Source: Bidens hawaiensis
Lineage: Eukaryota; Streptophyta; Magnoliopsida; Asterales; Asteraceae
Length of the DNA: 64,000 nt
Direction of reading: 5' to 3'
Assembly (NCBI GenBank): GCA_021521415.1
Contig: JAIQDT010014657.1
Coordinates: 1 to 64,000 of the forward strand
Positions 1-11,440 of the stretch are shown piece by piece (within the stretch, counting starts at the first letter, position 1; each line of letters starts with the position of its first letter). The notes below the pieces were generated by a model. It saw only the letters and a program-made list of their open reading frames with translations. It was not told the DNA's origin and did not search any database. A program made the position numbers and the translations under genes.

Positions 1-602
1 TTTTTTCTATCCTTTTGTGCTTGAGATAGTGAACAAGAACGTCTACCAGAAAGGGTAATCATCTAAACATGCCATTAAAATGTCTAGTTGGAGGTGATAT
101 ATACAGAAGATCGGGGTAGAATTGAAAAGATTTCAAGAAAGACGATTCAAAAGAAAAAAAATGCTTTCATGTGATAGATCTCACATTGCTCTTTGGCCAA
201 TAGTTAGCTAGGGAGTGTACAAGTTAGCTTATTGAAAACAGGTTTGCTAAAATGTTTCTTTAGTATGTTGTTAGTTAATTCGCCCATGGTTGATATCTGG
301 TTATAGTCCGTTCAAAAAGATATCTAGGTATAGTTGCTTCAAAAAATATTATACTAACACCGTATTTTATTATATGTGAATAGTATGAAGGGTTGAATTA
401 CACTCACCATTATTTCTTAAATTACTTGAAATTTGTCAATGGTTTAATTAGTTTTAGCTAATGTCAAGTCCTGATTTGAGACGAATATAAAGGGTCACAT
501 GTTATAAAGTTCGGTTCTACCAGAGTAGGGCATATACCTAATAGCATCTATGCTATCATGCTCTACAGGTTTGACCCTTTGAACCTCTTGAGATATGTTT
601 TT
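1..602. other. AT-rich stretch, no gene recognised
   Basis: I see no convincing reading frame, RNA gene or clear element end here. The composition matches the remnant DNA that follows, so it may be the inner part of the CACTA remnant that ends at 1411. Confidence 0.4.
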
Positions 603-626
603 TTTAATTATAGCTATATTTGTGGA

Positions 627-872
627 TTACAGAAAGACTCACAAGCAAGAGTTCAGGTCTAATGGATTCAAAGTGATGCTGAAGTTGAAGAAAACATACA
701 ATTGCTTGAATTGCGAAAAGAAGTTGAATCAGACCACAAAATAAAAATAATAGTTGGGCTAGAAGACATCCTAGAAGATTTTGATAGTCAACGAGCAAAT
801 GTTGAAACGACGATGTACAATATCATGGAAAAGCTTCCTACTAAAATACTTCAAGATTTTAGAGATGAGTAG
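627..872 (+). pseudogene. Degenerate transposase C-terminus-like fragment (CACTA context)
   Basis: Reading from 627, a possible exon begins after an ag-type acceptor, hits a TAA at 660-662, then runs open from 663 to a TAG at 870-872. The roughly 70 residues are acidic and lysine-rich and look like a coiled coil (for example EENIQLLELRKEVESDHK, then NIMEKLPTKILQDF). This resembles the C-terminal tail of plant En/Spm-type (CACTA) transposase-associated proteins. The assignment rests mainly on context: a CACTA-type terminus lies 540 bp downstream. It is too short and too broken to work. It could also be a stray exon of an unrelated coiled-coil gene. Confidence 0.3.
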
Positions 873-1059
873 GAGGTTTTGAACATTACTTTGTATAATT
901 TTGATTGACAACTTGTTTTTTAATTACGTTGTTAGTTTGAGATTGGACATATTGGCGATGTACTTTTACCCATTGTAATTATGTTATTACTTTGTTGGTG
1001 CGTTTTTGAGATACTATATCTTATTAATAAAATTTCTAGTACATTAAATAATGAGCTAT

Positions 1060-1411
1060 AAAGTTGCATTTGCATATAATAATGGTTGTATTAGAGTGCA
1101 AGGTTGCATTTTTGTCTAGCATAAGGTTGCATTTGTGTATTGGAAAAGTTGCATTTAACAGTAAAAAAAAAGTTGCGTTAGCATGTAAAAAGGGTTGCAT
1201 CATAAAAATGTTGCATTAGAATAGAATATGCAACACTTAAAGAAAAAGTTGCATTATCTAACAAAAAGGTTGTGTTTGGTCTAATGCAACTTCACCTAAT
1301 GCAGCCCTTGATAAAAAGTTGCATAAAAAGTTGCATTAGGCTTATTGCAACCTTTTTAAGGGTTAATGCAACTTTTTACTAAGGTTGCATTAGCTTCATT
1401 TTCTGGTAGTG
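1060..1411 (+). mobile_element. Right end of a CACTA-type (En/Spm) transposon with subterminal repeats
   Basis: At least a dozen copies of GTTGCATT (or its complement AATGCAAC) lie in both orientations between 1060 and 1395. The block ends at 1399-1411 in TTTTCTGGTAGTG, whose complement CACTACCAGAAAA is a CACTA terminal repeat. Dense subterminal motif arrays next to a CACTA terminus are typical of the superfamily, where the transposase binds them. I did not find the matching left end, so this is a partial or decayed copy. Confidence 0.55.
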
Positions 1412-1535
1412 TGAGGAGAGAAAATTAAAGATTTAAAACTTTATTCTATTTATCGGTATGATTTTAGGAGTGTGCGCCACGTTAAAGACCATAGAATGGC
1501 CCTCACTAATACTATTAACAACCTACACGAACCTT

Positions 1536-1556
1536 CCCCCCCCCCCCCCCCCCCCC
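1536..1556. repeat. Poly(C) tract of 21 bases
   Basis: A pure run of C lies between ACCTT and GGTTTC. Runs this long are unstable and their reported length may be a sequencing artefact. Confidence 0.9.
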
Positions 1557-1739
1557 GGTTTCAAGGTGTATTCACTCCTGGTTGAGCATATACACTATAG
1601 TTCGAAAGAAACATGAGAAAACATAAACGGGGAAGAATTATAGGACATGAAACAAGAACCTATTCATCTCATTAGAAGAATTGAATATACGTTTAGCATC
1701 AAGGCCTAAACGGGGAGTGTAAAGTTCTATTCATAGCGT

Positions 1740-2890
1740 TGATACGATCTTATAATAATAATAATATTATTTAAGTTTATCTTTTATTTAGTTTTTTATT
1801 GTAGTCAAATTATATTTTCATATTGTTTATCTTTTCTATTTTAATTTCTTTGTTTTCATATATATTGTAATATTTGTTTGAGAAAAAGAATAAGAAATAA
1901 TTATTATTTGGGTCTATTTTCTCTTCATCTCTTGTGTTCTTGGAAGATTGACGGTTCTCTCGAATAAACCGTAACAATTGGTGCTTTCATTGAGCCTTAG
2001 CCTAGATGGCTTTGGAAGAACTCTTGTGGGAGCATCCACAACTACCTCGTTTTACCGGATCTAATCCCGCCCTATGGATCTCTCAAGCAGAACGATATTT
2101 TTTTTTACGCGATCTATGGCGACGAACGGTTTCCCTATGTCATTGAATCCTTCGATGATGAACCATTCTGGTGGTTCAATGGTTGGCTTCGGAGTTCAGA
2201 CTTCCTCACCTGGGATGATTTTACTACAACAATGCTTACTCAATTTCACTCTAGTTCCATCAGTGCAATTGCCACGTCTGATCATGAAACCATTATTAAG
2301 GAGGAAGTTACTCAAGGATTGGAGGATATGACCTTAGGTGGGCATGCAACTGGTAATTATAAGCAACAAAATTGTAATTTGATGTTTAATAAAAATGCCA
2401 ATCAAATTTACAACAATACAATTAGCTTGTTGGCGCCAACACCATTCAAAGGTGCAATAAAGCGACCCGTGTTGCGACCCTTGTGGTGGTCCGGTGGCAT
2501 TGGCCCGAATAACACCAGAAGACTCGAATGGTGGTCACCATGGTGCTACGTTGAGAACGCCCCACTTGTCGGTATACGACTCGAGTGGCGACCACCATGG
2601 CAACGACATTCCGTCCTTGAGGACAAGGACGTTTTCAAGGGGTCGGGAATTGATACGATCTTATATTATTATTATTATTATTATTTAAGTTTATCTTTTA
2701 TTTAGTTTCTTATTGTAGTCAAATTATGTTTTCATATTGTTTATCTTTTCTATTTTTATTTCTTTGTTTTCCTATATATTATAATATTTGTTTGAGAAAA
2801 AGAATAAGAAAGAATTATTATTTGGGTCTATTTTCTCTTCTTCTCTTGTGTTCTTGAGAGATTGACGGTTGTCTCGAATAAACCGTAACA
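1740..2890 (+). mobile_element. Small non-autonomous LTR retrotransposon (TRIM-like) with two LTRs
   Basis: Two near-identical direct repeats (1740-1976 and 2651-2890, about 240 bp each) start with TGATACGATCTTAT and end with AAACCGTAACA, the TG...CA ends of LTRs. A primer-binding-like site, ATTGGTGCTTTCATTGAG, follows the first LTR at 1977. A purine-rich stretch (AAGGGGTCGGGAAT) precedes the second. The flanks AGCGT (1735-1739) and TGCGT (2891-2895) match at 4 of 5 bases, consistent with a mutated 5-bp target duplication. The 674-bp interior holds only a gag remnant and no pol, so movement would have needed enzymes from another element. The LTRs differ mainly in an ATT microsatellite and a few substitutions. 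Confidence 0.85.
2006..2265 (+). pseudogene. Gag remnant inside the small LTR element
   Basis: An ATG at 2006, 30 bp after the primer-binding-like site, opens a frame reading MALEELLWEHPQLPRF and then ALWISQAERYFF. This has the shape of plant LTR gag proteins (aromatic motif, W-x3-AE-x-YF). It stops early. The similarity continues in another frame near 2150-2265 as EPFWWFNGWL and WDDFTTTMLTQF, matching the usual W...F...W pattern of gag. At least one frameshift therefore separates the halves. The fragment covers only the N-terminal gag region. Confidence 0.5.
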
Positions 2891-3000
2891 TGCGTGGAAT
2901 GGCAACATTATGATCGATCATGGCAAAGAATTCATCTCTAATTAAGGTCTATTTCGTTCCTAAACACAAATTGAAATATTTAAGTTTGGGGGCGAATCGT
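2886..3000 (+). pseudogene. Possible Ty1/copia polyprotein remnant
   Basis: Just after the small LTR element, one frame reads KVYFVPKHKLKYLSLGAN after a stop codon. This resembles the VYFVPxLKxNLLSxGQ stretch of copia polyproteins between protease and integrase. Only about 35 residues can be compared, so the call is weak. If right, the small LTR element inserted into an older copia copy. Confidence 0.3.
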
Positions 3001-3685
3001 CATGTTACAAGGATTTGAAGTTAGACTAAAGGAAGATTGTGGTACATCACAAACAAATATGCTAATGAACCAGAAACACCAACAATTTATCTTAGATTTA
3101 ACATACCCTTTATTATAAAGTACGCGCAAGCGGATCAAGACAAGAGAAACCATCGTAATCAAATCCATGTGATCAATGTATGAACAAGATCGAAGCAAGC
3201 AAAGGACTCGGACTTTAAAAATCAACCCATAAGCAAAGATATGAAAAGAAAAGAAGCTTAAGCAAATACCAGTGGAAGAGACACTTAGATTAATCCTCAT
3301 ATTGAAGAGACATTTTGGCACAGTAAACAGTTGGTTGTTTTTCAAAGTTTCCCTTAAAATCTCCCATCTTTTCTTCATCAAATTCTGCCCAAATTCGAAA
3401 AAGTTTTCGCCTTCGGGGGATCCAAAATGTTTGGATTCATCAGCAATGACTTGCAAGATCTTTGCAACCCTTAGTTGTGCTTCTTTTGATACCCCAATTG
3501 TGGCCACTTCCATTAACTTAATCATCTTCTTTGCCACTTCTTTATCTTTCACAAGTGCCCATCTGTTGTTTTGAAAACATTAATATAAGATCATAAAACT
3601 ATTGTGATAGATGGAATATCATTTAATTTTATCAATTCATGGATGTTTTTATAAAAAAGATTATACACATAATCAATAATCCACT

Positions 3686-3720
3686 TCACAATAATAATTT
3701 AACAATTCTGTAATGATACT

Positions 3721-3763
<43 letters not shown>

Positions 3764-3791
3764 AATAATTTAACAATTCTGTAATGATACT

Positions 3792-3836
<45 letters not shown>
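3686..3836. repeat. Duplicated unit with (AT)n microsatellites
   Basis: A segment containing ACAATAATAATTTAACAATT and TGATACTCATC occurs twice, each time followed by a long AT run (about 3727-3758 and 3799-3836). It lies in intron 3 of the aminotransferase pseudogene. It looks like a local tandem duplication built on a microsatellite. Confidence 0.8.
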
Positions 3837-3839
<3 letters not shown>

Positions 3840-4507
3840 GTTGTTTTGTATTCCCTAAAGAAGTAAAGAGTGTATGAATAATTTATGGTCGCCAAAATTC
3901 GGTCACCTATGTGGCTAACGGTCGTTAATTAATATGAGATGGAATATTACGATCAGAAAGATAAACTACGAGAGTTTTCAATTCCGTCGTAAATAGGATT
4001 TCTGATTTTCTTAATCGTTGCGCACATTGTTTTTTTTTTTTGTAGTAGTAGCTGCTACTACACGTAATTTAGCATATAATGACACACAATCAATATACAA
4101 TTTAACCAATTTACGTATTTTACTGCATTTATCATAGAATATAAAAACGTATGTATGAACAATATCAAAAATATAATCTAGTCTTTATGTAAAGTGATAC
4201 AAACAATCAATATGCAATTACGTTTTTGGATTTAATTACATTAACATATGAAAGCAAGAATATGTGGTAATTAATTGATTCGTGTCAAGTATTATCATGA
4301 ATTAAGTTATAAGATTAATATTGGACATATCATTAGTCTTCTGTAAATTGCTACAAGTATAGCAATTATAAGTTTGCTAAATATTTATTATATTACCTAT
4401 AAGAAATAACCATTAATTCCACAATGGCTTTTGATTTCAATTTTCTGAAGAAACTAATAGTCAGTATATGTACTTTTGTGTGTTACCATGCATGATAAGA
4501 TTACTTA

Positions 4508-4789
<282 letters not shown>

Positions 4790-5599
4790 CTACATTTGGT
4801 AATTAATACAATCAATTATATATATATACGTATATAGTGTAACTTAAGGTAAAACATTTGAGTTAGATATTCATATAAATCAAGTCTCAGGAAGTAAGAA
4901 ATTTATCGTTAAAAAATATATATATTTATATTAATGGATGTACCGAATAATAAGGAGCAACCGAAACAACATTATCTGGTTAGGTTGGTCACGTGATGTG
5001 ACCGCATAGAGCACTGCATGCACCAGATGGCTCGAACCGGTCCCAACAACAATCGTGTAGCCATCGGTTACCGCGTTACCTACCGCCCCATGGAGACTCT
5101 TAATCGCTTCCTCAAGCTTTGGTTCGAGAAACCAACAAAGGCTCTTAGATTTTGAGAAGTAACTCAAAGATTCATATCCTTTCATCTCAACAGTACATTT
5201 GTCTCCAATTTTCTTCCAAAAAGATTCGTACATTGTTGGATCCCCACTGTAATTTCACATCTTTAGTAAAAAACAAGTTTGACTAAAAGTTATTTGTAAC
5301 AAAATATTAAGGGAAAAATTCATTAAACCAAAATGTTCAATTGATCGGTAAACGTTGACAAAATATTCATTTGATTAACCAATTTCTGTTATATCCACCT
5401 TAAAACTCGTAGACTCAATCACTTTATGGCCATTACTCAGACAAGATTTTAACCAGTCAACATCTACCATTTGTCCGAAAAATCTCGTCGGAAGCCAAAG
5501 TAAATCACGTCTGACGCCTAATCCCATCGGCTTAGACAATACTTTAAAAAAAAAAAGACCCAACAATTTTGTGACGCGTGATAGAATCTAGTTGGTTAA

Positions 5600-6641
5600 T
5601 GTAATGGCCCAACATAACCCACCATGATATTGTCCGCTTTTTCGGGACGAACCACCATCCCCTCAATGGTTTAGAACGCGTCACAATAGGGAAGATACTC
5701 ATCTCCTTATAAAGAGAGTTTTGTTCGTCTCACCAACCGATGTGGGATATTAAAATCCACCCTTTAAGGGGTCCATCATCCTTACGAAACCTGGCACCGC
5801 CGGTTTGCAGGGGCGGATCTACGTAGGTGAGATCGGGTTCACGGGAACCCACCAAGTTTCAAATTCTATATAAATAGCATATATAAAACATGAGAGTGAA
5901 CCCACATATACTTTACGAGTGAGAACACATACATAAAGTGGAACTCTAGTGGTAAACAACATGCTTCCTAATATAAGTACCCACGTTCGATTCTTGCTTT
6001 CAGTGCATTGCTTTCTTTTTTTTCTTTTCCAACCCTCTTTATATATCAAATATATGGAACAACCCTATTATAATTATGTAAGTTATTTAGTGAAAATGAA
6101 CCAATGTGCAGGTATACAATATGTAATCTACATACATATTACAATTATTTGTAATAAAATTTTTGTTAAACATTACTAACAAAGTAACAATTTTTATTAA
6201 TCGATAATATGTAGTTAGAACAAAATATTTCCTAATCTGTTAGAACATGTTAAACCTAACCCATTAGAATTGGATAGTTATTATGTTTTTGTTAAATAAG
6301 TTATTAGGTTCTGATCCTAACCCGTTGGCTAATCCGTGAGAACCAATAGTAGGGATAAACATTAACCGGCCCAAACCGTCAAAACGATCCGAACCGTCAA
6401 ACCAACCCGAACAATGAACCCACTGGAAAAAAATTCTGGATCCGCCACTGCCGGTTTGGCCCTGGATCCGATACCATTTGAAACGGGCCAGCTTAACCAC
6501 ACCATAATATTGCCCACTCTGCTAAGACGGACCGTCATCGCCTCATGGAATTAAAACACGTCATGATAGGGAATGTATCCATATTCTTATAACGTAGGTT
6601 TTTTTTTCTCTTCCCAACCAGTGTGAGAATGTGGGATATTA
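5600..6641. mobile_element. Candidate old TRIM-like or repeat-pair element, split by a hAT insertion
   Basis: Two diverged direct copies, about 5600-5752 and 6479-6641, share a CACCATGATATTG-like block, a stretch like AACGCGTCA..AGGGA, CTCCTTATAA and a closing CCAACC..TGTGGGATATTA. They lie in direct orientation and flank an interior that, without the hAT element at 5808-6450, is only about 85 bp. This fits a very short LTR element. I found no clear target duplication, so a simple tandem repeat pair remains possible. It lies in intron 1 of the aminotransferase pseudogene. Confidence 0.45.
5808..6450. mobile_element. hAT-type non-autonomous element with exact 8-bp target duplication
   Basis: The left end reads CAGGGGCGGATCTACG and the right end, read inward on the minus strand, CAGTGGCGGATCCAGAATT. 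Both are imperfect copies of a common plant hAT terminus. The flanks are CCGGTTTG at 5800-5807 and CCGGTTTG at 6451-6458, an exact 8-bp duplication as hAT transposases make. The 643-bp interior has no transposase-like frame. It inserted into the repeat pair at 5600-6641 within intron 1 of the aminotransferase pseudogene. Confidence 0.85.
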
Positions 6642-6643
6642 CT

Positions 6644-6859
6644 AGCATGTTTGGGATTGAGTTTGAAAAATGCTTATTGGCTTATTCGTGTTTTCAAAAT
6701 GTCAATAAGTTAAAATGTGTTTGGCAATCACAATTTTTTTTTTATTTTAGTTTTTTGAAAGTGTTAAAAACAGTTTTTCAAAAGCCGTAAATCCTGACTT
6801 TCAAAATGGCTTTTTGAAAAAACCAATAAGCACTTTTCAAACTCAATCCCAAACATGCT
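6644..6859. mobile_element. MITE with inverted ends of about 35 bp
   Basis: The left arm AGCATGTTTGGGATTGAG continues through TTTGAAAAATGCTTATTGG, and the complementary arm ends at 6859. The arms match over roughly 35 bp with one or two mismatches and enclose about 145 bp of AT-rich DNA without coding sense. I could not fix a target duplication, so the superfamily is left open (PIF/Harbinger-like ends are plausible). It lies in intron 1 of the aminotransferase pseudogene. Confidence 0.7.
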
Positions 6860-7232
6860 CAAGTCTAAATATCCTATCAAGTAATGATTAAAAATGTATC
6901 GAGCCGATGAGTTTTAGGGTGGACATTTTAAAATTGGCTCGAGTCATATCGACATTTTGTCAATATTGTTCAATCAAATGAGCATGTTGGTTATATATAT
7001 CCCTTACAATAAAAAAAAATAACAAAATATTAAACATGTATAAAAAAGAACACACTGGTCTAGGTTAATGATAGCATCAATTGGCATGTTAGTGGCAACA
7101 CCACTGTGATTCTCCTCCGTGCCGCCGCCGTTAGCCACCGTTCGGGTTCCAGAAACTTGATCGGCACCACCCATTCTTTAGATGAAATTGATGAGTATTT
7201 GTGAGAGTGTTAGCATCGATAATATGATGGTT

Positions 7233-7240
7233 TATTTATA
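7233..7240 (-). promoter_or_regulatory. TATA box candidate of the aminotransferase pseudogene
   Basis: TATAAATA on the minus strand lies about 60 bp upstream of the ATG at 7174, a normal plant spacing with a short 5' leader. The gene itself is broken downstream. Confidence 0.5.
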
Positions 7241-7662
7241 GTGCAATGAGAATATGTTGCTTGAAATCGATAAAGTAAGACTGCTACTAAATTAACAAAC
7301 AAGTCATTAAAAACGGATATACTTTGTTGACTCATATAATTAATTTTTGTGCAAATTTAAGGTAAAAAATATAATTAAAATGGTAAAATAAATAAAATCA
7401 AGATGTACTTGATGTGTATACAGTCAATGTTCAAAGAACCATCATGTAGAAATCATTAATTATGTTCCAAGATTTTGTGAACTTTTGTTGATTAAATGAT
7501 TTTAAAATCTTCAAAAATGGTACAAAACTTATATCAATTTATGGTGATTTATTAAATTAGTAAAAGAAGTAGTTTGAATTCGACTGTTTTACAAATTTAC
7601 TTTTTTATAATATTATATATATTGGTTATTCAAATTTAAAAATTTTGTCTTCTTTTTACTTT

Positions 7663-8701
7663 GAGAAAATTACTGTTTGCGTCCCTGTGGTTTTAAGGAG
7701 GAGGCACAATAAGTCCCCAAAAGAAAATTCGAACTGGTTGAATCCCTGTGGTTTCAAAAATGAACTATTTGAGTCCCTGTTGTTACTTAACTATGTTAGC
7801 TTCAAGGGTAGATTCGACAATTCATTTATATATATATATATACATTGTCACTCTGAGTCCTTAAACTTTCATAATTGGTCATTTTAAGTCCCTTTCGCCT
7901 TTTAACAAAAATAAATAAACTTGACCAGTTTTTTTTAACAAAAATAAACAAACCGAACCACATTTTCAACAAAAATTAACGAACCGAACTACTTTTTAAT
8001 AAAAATAAACGGACCAAACTAACTTTTTAAGCAAACTAAACGAACCGAAACATTTTTTTAGCAACTAGTTAATTTCGTTTAACAAAAATAAACGAATCAA
8101 ACTTCTTTTTTAACAAAAATAAGTGACCCAAACTTGTTTTTCTAACAAAAATAAACGAATCAAACTATCTTTCTAACAAAAACTAACGAACCAAACATGT
8201 TCGTTTAGTTTAGTAAAAAAATTGTTCGTTTATTTTCGCTAAAAAGGTACTTCGATCGTTTATTTTTTTTAAAAAGTAGTCTGGTTTGTTTATTTTTATT
8301 AAAATGTAGTTCGGTTCGTAATTATGTTAAAAAATAGTTCGGTTCGTATTTCTGTTAAAAAAGTCTGGGTTGTCTATTTTTGTTAAAAAAATAGTTTAGT
8401 TCGTTTTTTTTTAACTTTTTTTTTATTTTGTTAAAAAAAAGTTTGATTCATTTGTTTTTGGTTGATTATGATTTGGTTAGTTGATTATGGCTTGATTGAT
8501 TATAGTTTGGAGGTTAATTATGTAATTTGGAGGTAATTTTTAAAGAGGGACTAAAACTGAGCATGTTTGTAATTTCAGATCTGTTAAGGACTCAAATTGT
8601 TCATTTTTGAAACCACAGGGACTCAACCATTTCAAATTTTCTTTTGAGGACTCATTGTGCCTCCGCCTTGAAACCACAGGGACGCAAACAGTCATTTTCT
8701 C
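7663..8701. mobile_element. Mutator-like non-autonomous element with long inverted ends and inner palindromic arrays
   Basis: The left end GAGAAAATTACTGTTTGCGT and the right end (minus strand GAGAAAATGACTGTTTGCGT) continue as inverted repeats for more than 100 bp, with the GTCCCTGTGGTTT block seen in many plant MULE-type elements. The flanks TTTTACTTT (7654-7662) and TTTTACTTA (8702-8710) match at 8 of 9 bases, the length expected for Mutator. Inside, units like AACAAAAATAAACGAACC repeat about a dozen times (7900-8200). They then recur in inverted orientation (8215-8420), making most of the element self-complementary. No transposase frame is present. Confidence 0.8.
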
Positions 8702-8710
8702 TTTTACTTA

Positions 8711-9992
8711 AAACTTCTTTTTTGTCTGGCTATGGGATTTAATTGATCATCAATTTTTTTTTATACAAACACACACAATTTCATTTCATGGTAGAAACAT
8801 AGATATAATCATCAAAATTCAAAAAAATAAATCCTTATCTAAAACATTGATACCACTTAAAACATATAATTTTTATAAAATTTATCTTGATACAAAAATA
8901 TCTTAAGATCTTATATTGTATCGGGTTGAGATTGGATATTCATTTTCCTATTTCATTTCATCTTTTAAAATAAATATATATTCTATTTATGAATTAGGGT
9001 TCATTTATCACGTATATGATTATAAAAATCGATTACCCTAAATGTTTTTGAAGACTTAGGATGCGATCTTAATTATAAGATTTGGAATGTGAAATGATAC
9101 TTGCGATTTTCATTATTTTGTATGCGTTTATTTATTTATTTTTGAAAGGCATCACAAATAATATAAAAGACGAAAAAACACGACTAGCAAAGAAAACGGA
9201 GTAAAGACGATAGATTTTGTATGGTTTATGATTTGTTGAAAGATTGATTCTTAATGGATTTTGATTGTTTGCAAGAAAGTGGGGCTTGAGTGACAATTGT
9301 GGAGAGAAGAATGTAGGGACCTCAAACTTAGTTATGGTATGTCACTCCCTCCAAAATTTATTTTACAAGAATGTACTATAATGAGAGTGTTAAAATCATT
9401 ATCGGTGCACGAAAGAGTTCTTAGTGAAGATGGGGATAGGACAATTATAATGTTTGAGTGTATGATTCATTCATATGACTTGTACTAAGAGTCATGACTA
9501 GTTTTCCATCTCCATATTGAGTATGGTTTTCGCGTGTTTTTTTCCCTTTTGTTTTGAAACAAGGGTTTATGATTCTGTTTCTAAGATATCAATTTTTACA
9601 AAGCATGTTTTTTTTTTGGGGGAGGGGGGGGGGGCATATGTTTTTGTTTAAGTTATCGTCACTAGATTAATCGTTTGATTGTTACTCGAGTCTCGACTCT
9701 TTACCTTAATTAGGGATACCAAGATAGTGGACTAACTTCAATTTTGTGGTGAACCAACTCAATCTGGTAAAAAGTTCCCTTTGATAGACACATGAAGATT
9801 GAAAAAGTATAACACCTGTGGATACATTTTATGTCTGCCGTCTTGTATAACTCTAATGAGTGTAATGATTTTGTGTTGCTCGCGACCGGTTCTTTTTGTT
9901 GAGAAAATGATTTAATAGATGTGGTGGATATATGATCATATAAGGATGTTGTATACATCTATTTATTTTTTCTATTTATTTTGATGAATAGG
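8711..9992. other. AT-rich intergenic stretch, no gene recognised
   Basis: A G-rich run (GGGGGAGG then a G run) lies near 9618-9634. Short open stretches at 9297-9488 and 9710-9958 resemble nothing I recognise and lack splice or promoter context. I see no element ends. Confidence 0.4.
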
Positions 9993-11440
9993 CAATGAAG
10001 CTTAAAAGGCACAAACAGAGCCCAAAATGCGCATATGAGCTTAAAAGGCACAAACAAGCCCAAAAGGCACAAACGAAGCTTAAAAGGCACAAAGAATCCC
10101 AAAAGGCACAAACCGAGCCCAAAAGGCACAAACCGAGCCCAAAAGGCACAAATGGGCTTAAAAAGCACAAATAGAACATAAAAGACACAAATAAGCCCAA
10201 AAGGCATAAACGAAGCTTAAAAGGCACAAAAGATCCCAAAAGGCACAAACAGAGCCCAAAAGGCACAAACGGTGCCCAAAAGGCACACACGGTACCCAAA
10301 AAGCACAAACCGGTCTAAAAGGCACAAACGGTGCCCAAAAGGCACAAATGAGCCCAAAAGGCACAAACAAAGCTTAAAAGGCACAAAGAATCCCAAAATG
10401 CACAAATAGAGCCCAAAAGGCATAAACGGGCCTAAAAGGCACAAACCGAGCCCAAAGCGCACAAATGAGCTTAAAAGGTACAAATAGAGCATAAAAGGCA
10501 CAAACAAGCCCAAAAGGCACAAACGAAGCTTAAAAGACACAAACAGAGCCCAAAAGGCACAAACTGGCTTAAAAGGCACAAACGGTGCCTAAAAGGCACA
10601 AACGGTGCCCAAAAAGCACAAACAGGTCTAAAAGGCACAACGGTGCCCAAAGGGCACAAACGAAGTTTAAAAGATACAAACAGAGCCCAAAATGCACAAA
10701 TTGAGCCCAAAAGACAAACAAAGCTTAAAAGGCACAAAGAATCCCAAAATGCACAAATAAAGCCCAAAAGGCATAAATGGGCCTAAAAGGCACAAACGGT
10801 GCCCAAAAGGCACAAACCGAGCCCAAAAGGCACAAATGAGCTTAAAAGGCACAAACAAGCCCAAAAGGCACAAACGAAGCTTAAAAGGCACAAAAGATCC
10901 CAAAAGGCAAAAACAGTGCCCAAAAGGCACAAACGAGCCTAAAAAAGCACAAACGGTGCTCAAAAGACACAAACAGGCCTAAAAGGCACACACGGTGCCC
11001 AAAAGGCACAAACGGAATTTAAAAGAAACAAACAGAGCCCAAAAGGCACAAATGGAGCCCAAAAGGCACAAATAAGCCCAAAAGACACAAACAAAGCTTA
11101 AAATGCACAAAGAATCCCAAGATGCACAAATAGAGCCCAAAAGGCATAAACGGGCCTAAAAGACACAAACCGAGCCCAAAAGGCACAAATGAGCTTAAAA
11201 GACACAAATAGAGCATAAAAGGCACAAACAAGCCCAAAAGGCACAAACGAAGCTTAAAAGGCACAAAAGATCCCTAAGGGCACAAACAGAGCCCAAAAGG
11301 CACAAACGGGCCTAAAAAGCACAAACGGTGCCCAAAAGACACAAACAAGCCAAAAAGGCACACACGGTGCCCAAAAGGCACAAACGGGCCTAAAAGGCAC
11401 AAACGGGGTTTAAAAGAAACAAACAGAGCCCAAAAAGGCA
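9993..11440. repeat. Minisatellite of about 18-bp units, roughly 80 copies
   Basis: The consensus unit is AGCCCAAAAGGCACAAAC, with variants such as GAAGCTTAAAAGGCACAA and GGTGCCCAAAAGGCACAA. The array runs for about 1.45 kb. The unit is mostly 18 bp, a multiple of three, and on the minus strand it has no stop codon in any frame, so overlapping apparent proteins of C-L-L-G / P-F-G-L / C-A-F-W repeats appear in all three minus frames. There is a higher-order pattern: a block containing CACAAAGAATCCCAAAATGC recurs near 10084, 10381, 10732 and 11105, a spacing of about 300-370 bp. This points to amplification of multi-unit blocks. Confidence 0.95.

Noticed and set aside
2980..3552. A 190-residue protein as a complete gene
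   Set aside because: Only the first 80 or so residues match exon 4 of the aminotransferase; the rest has no similarity and is read-through past the break.
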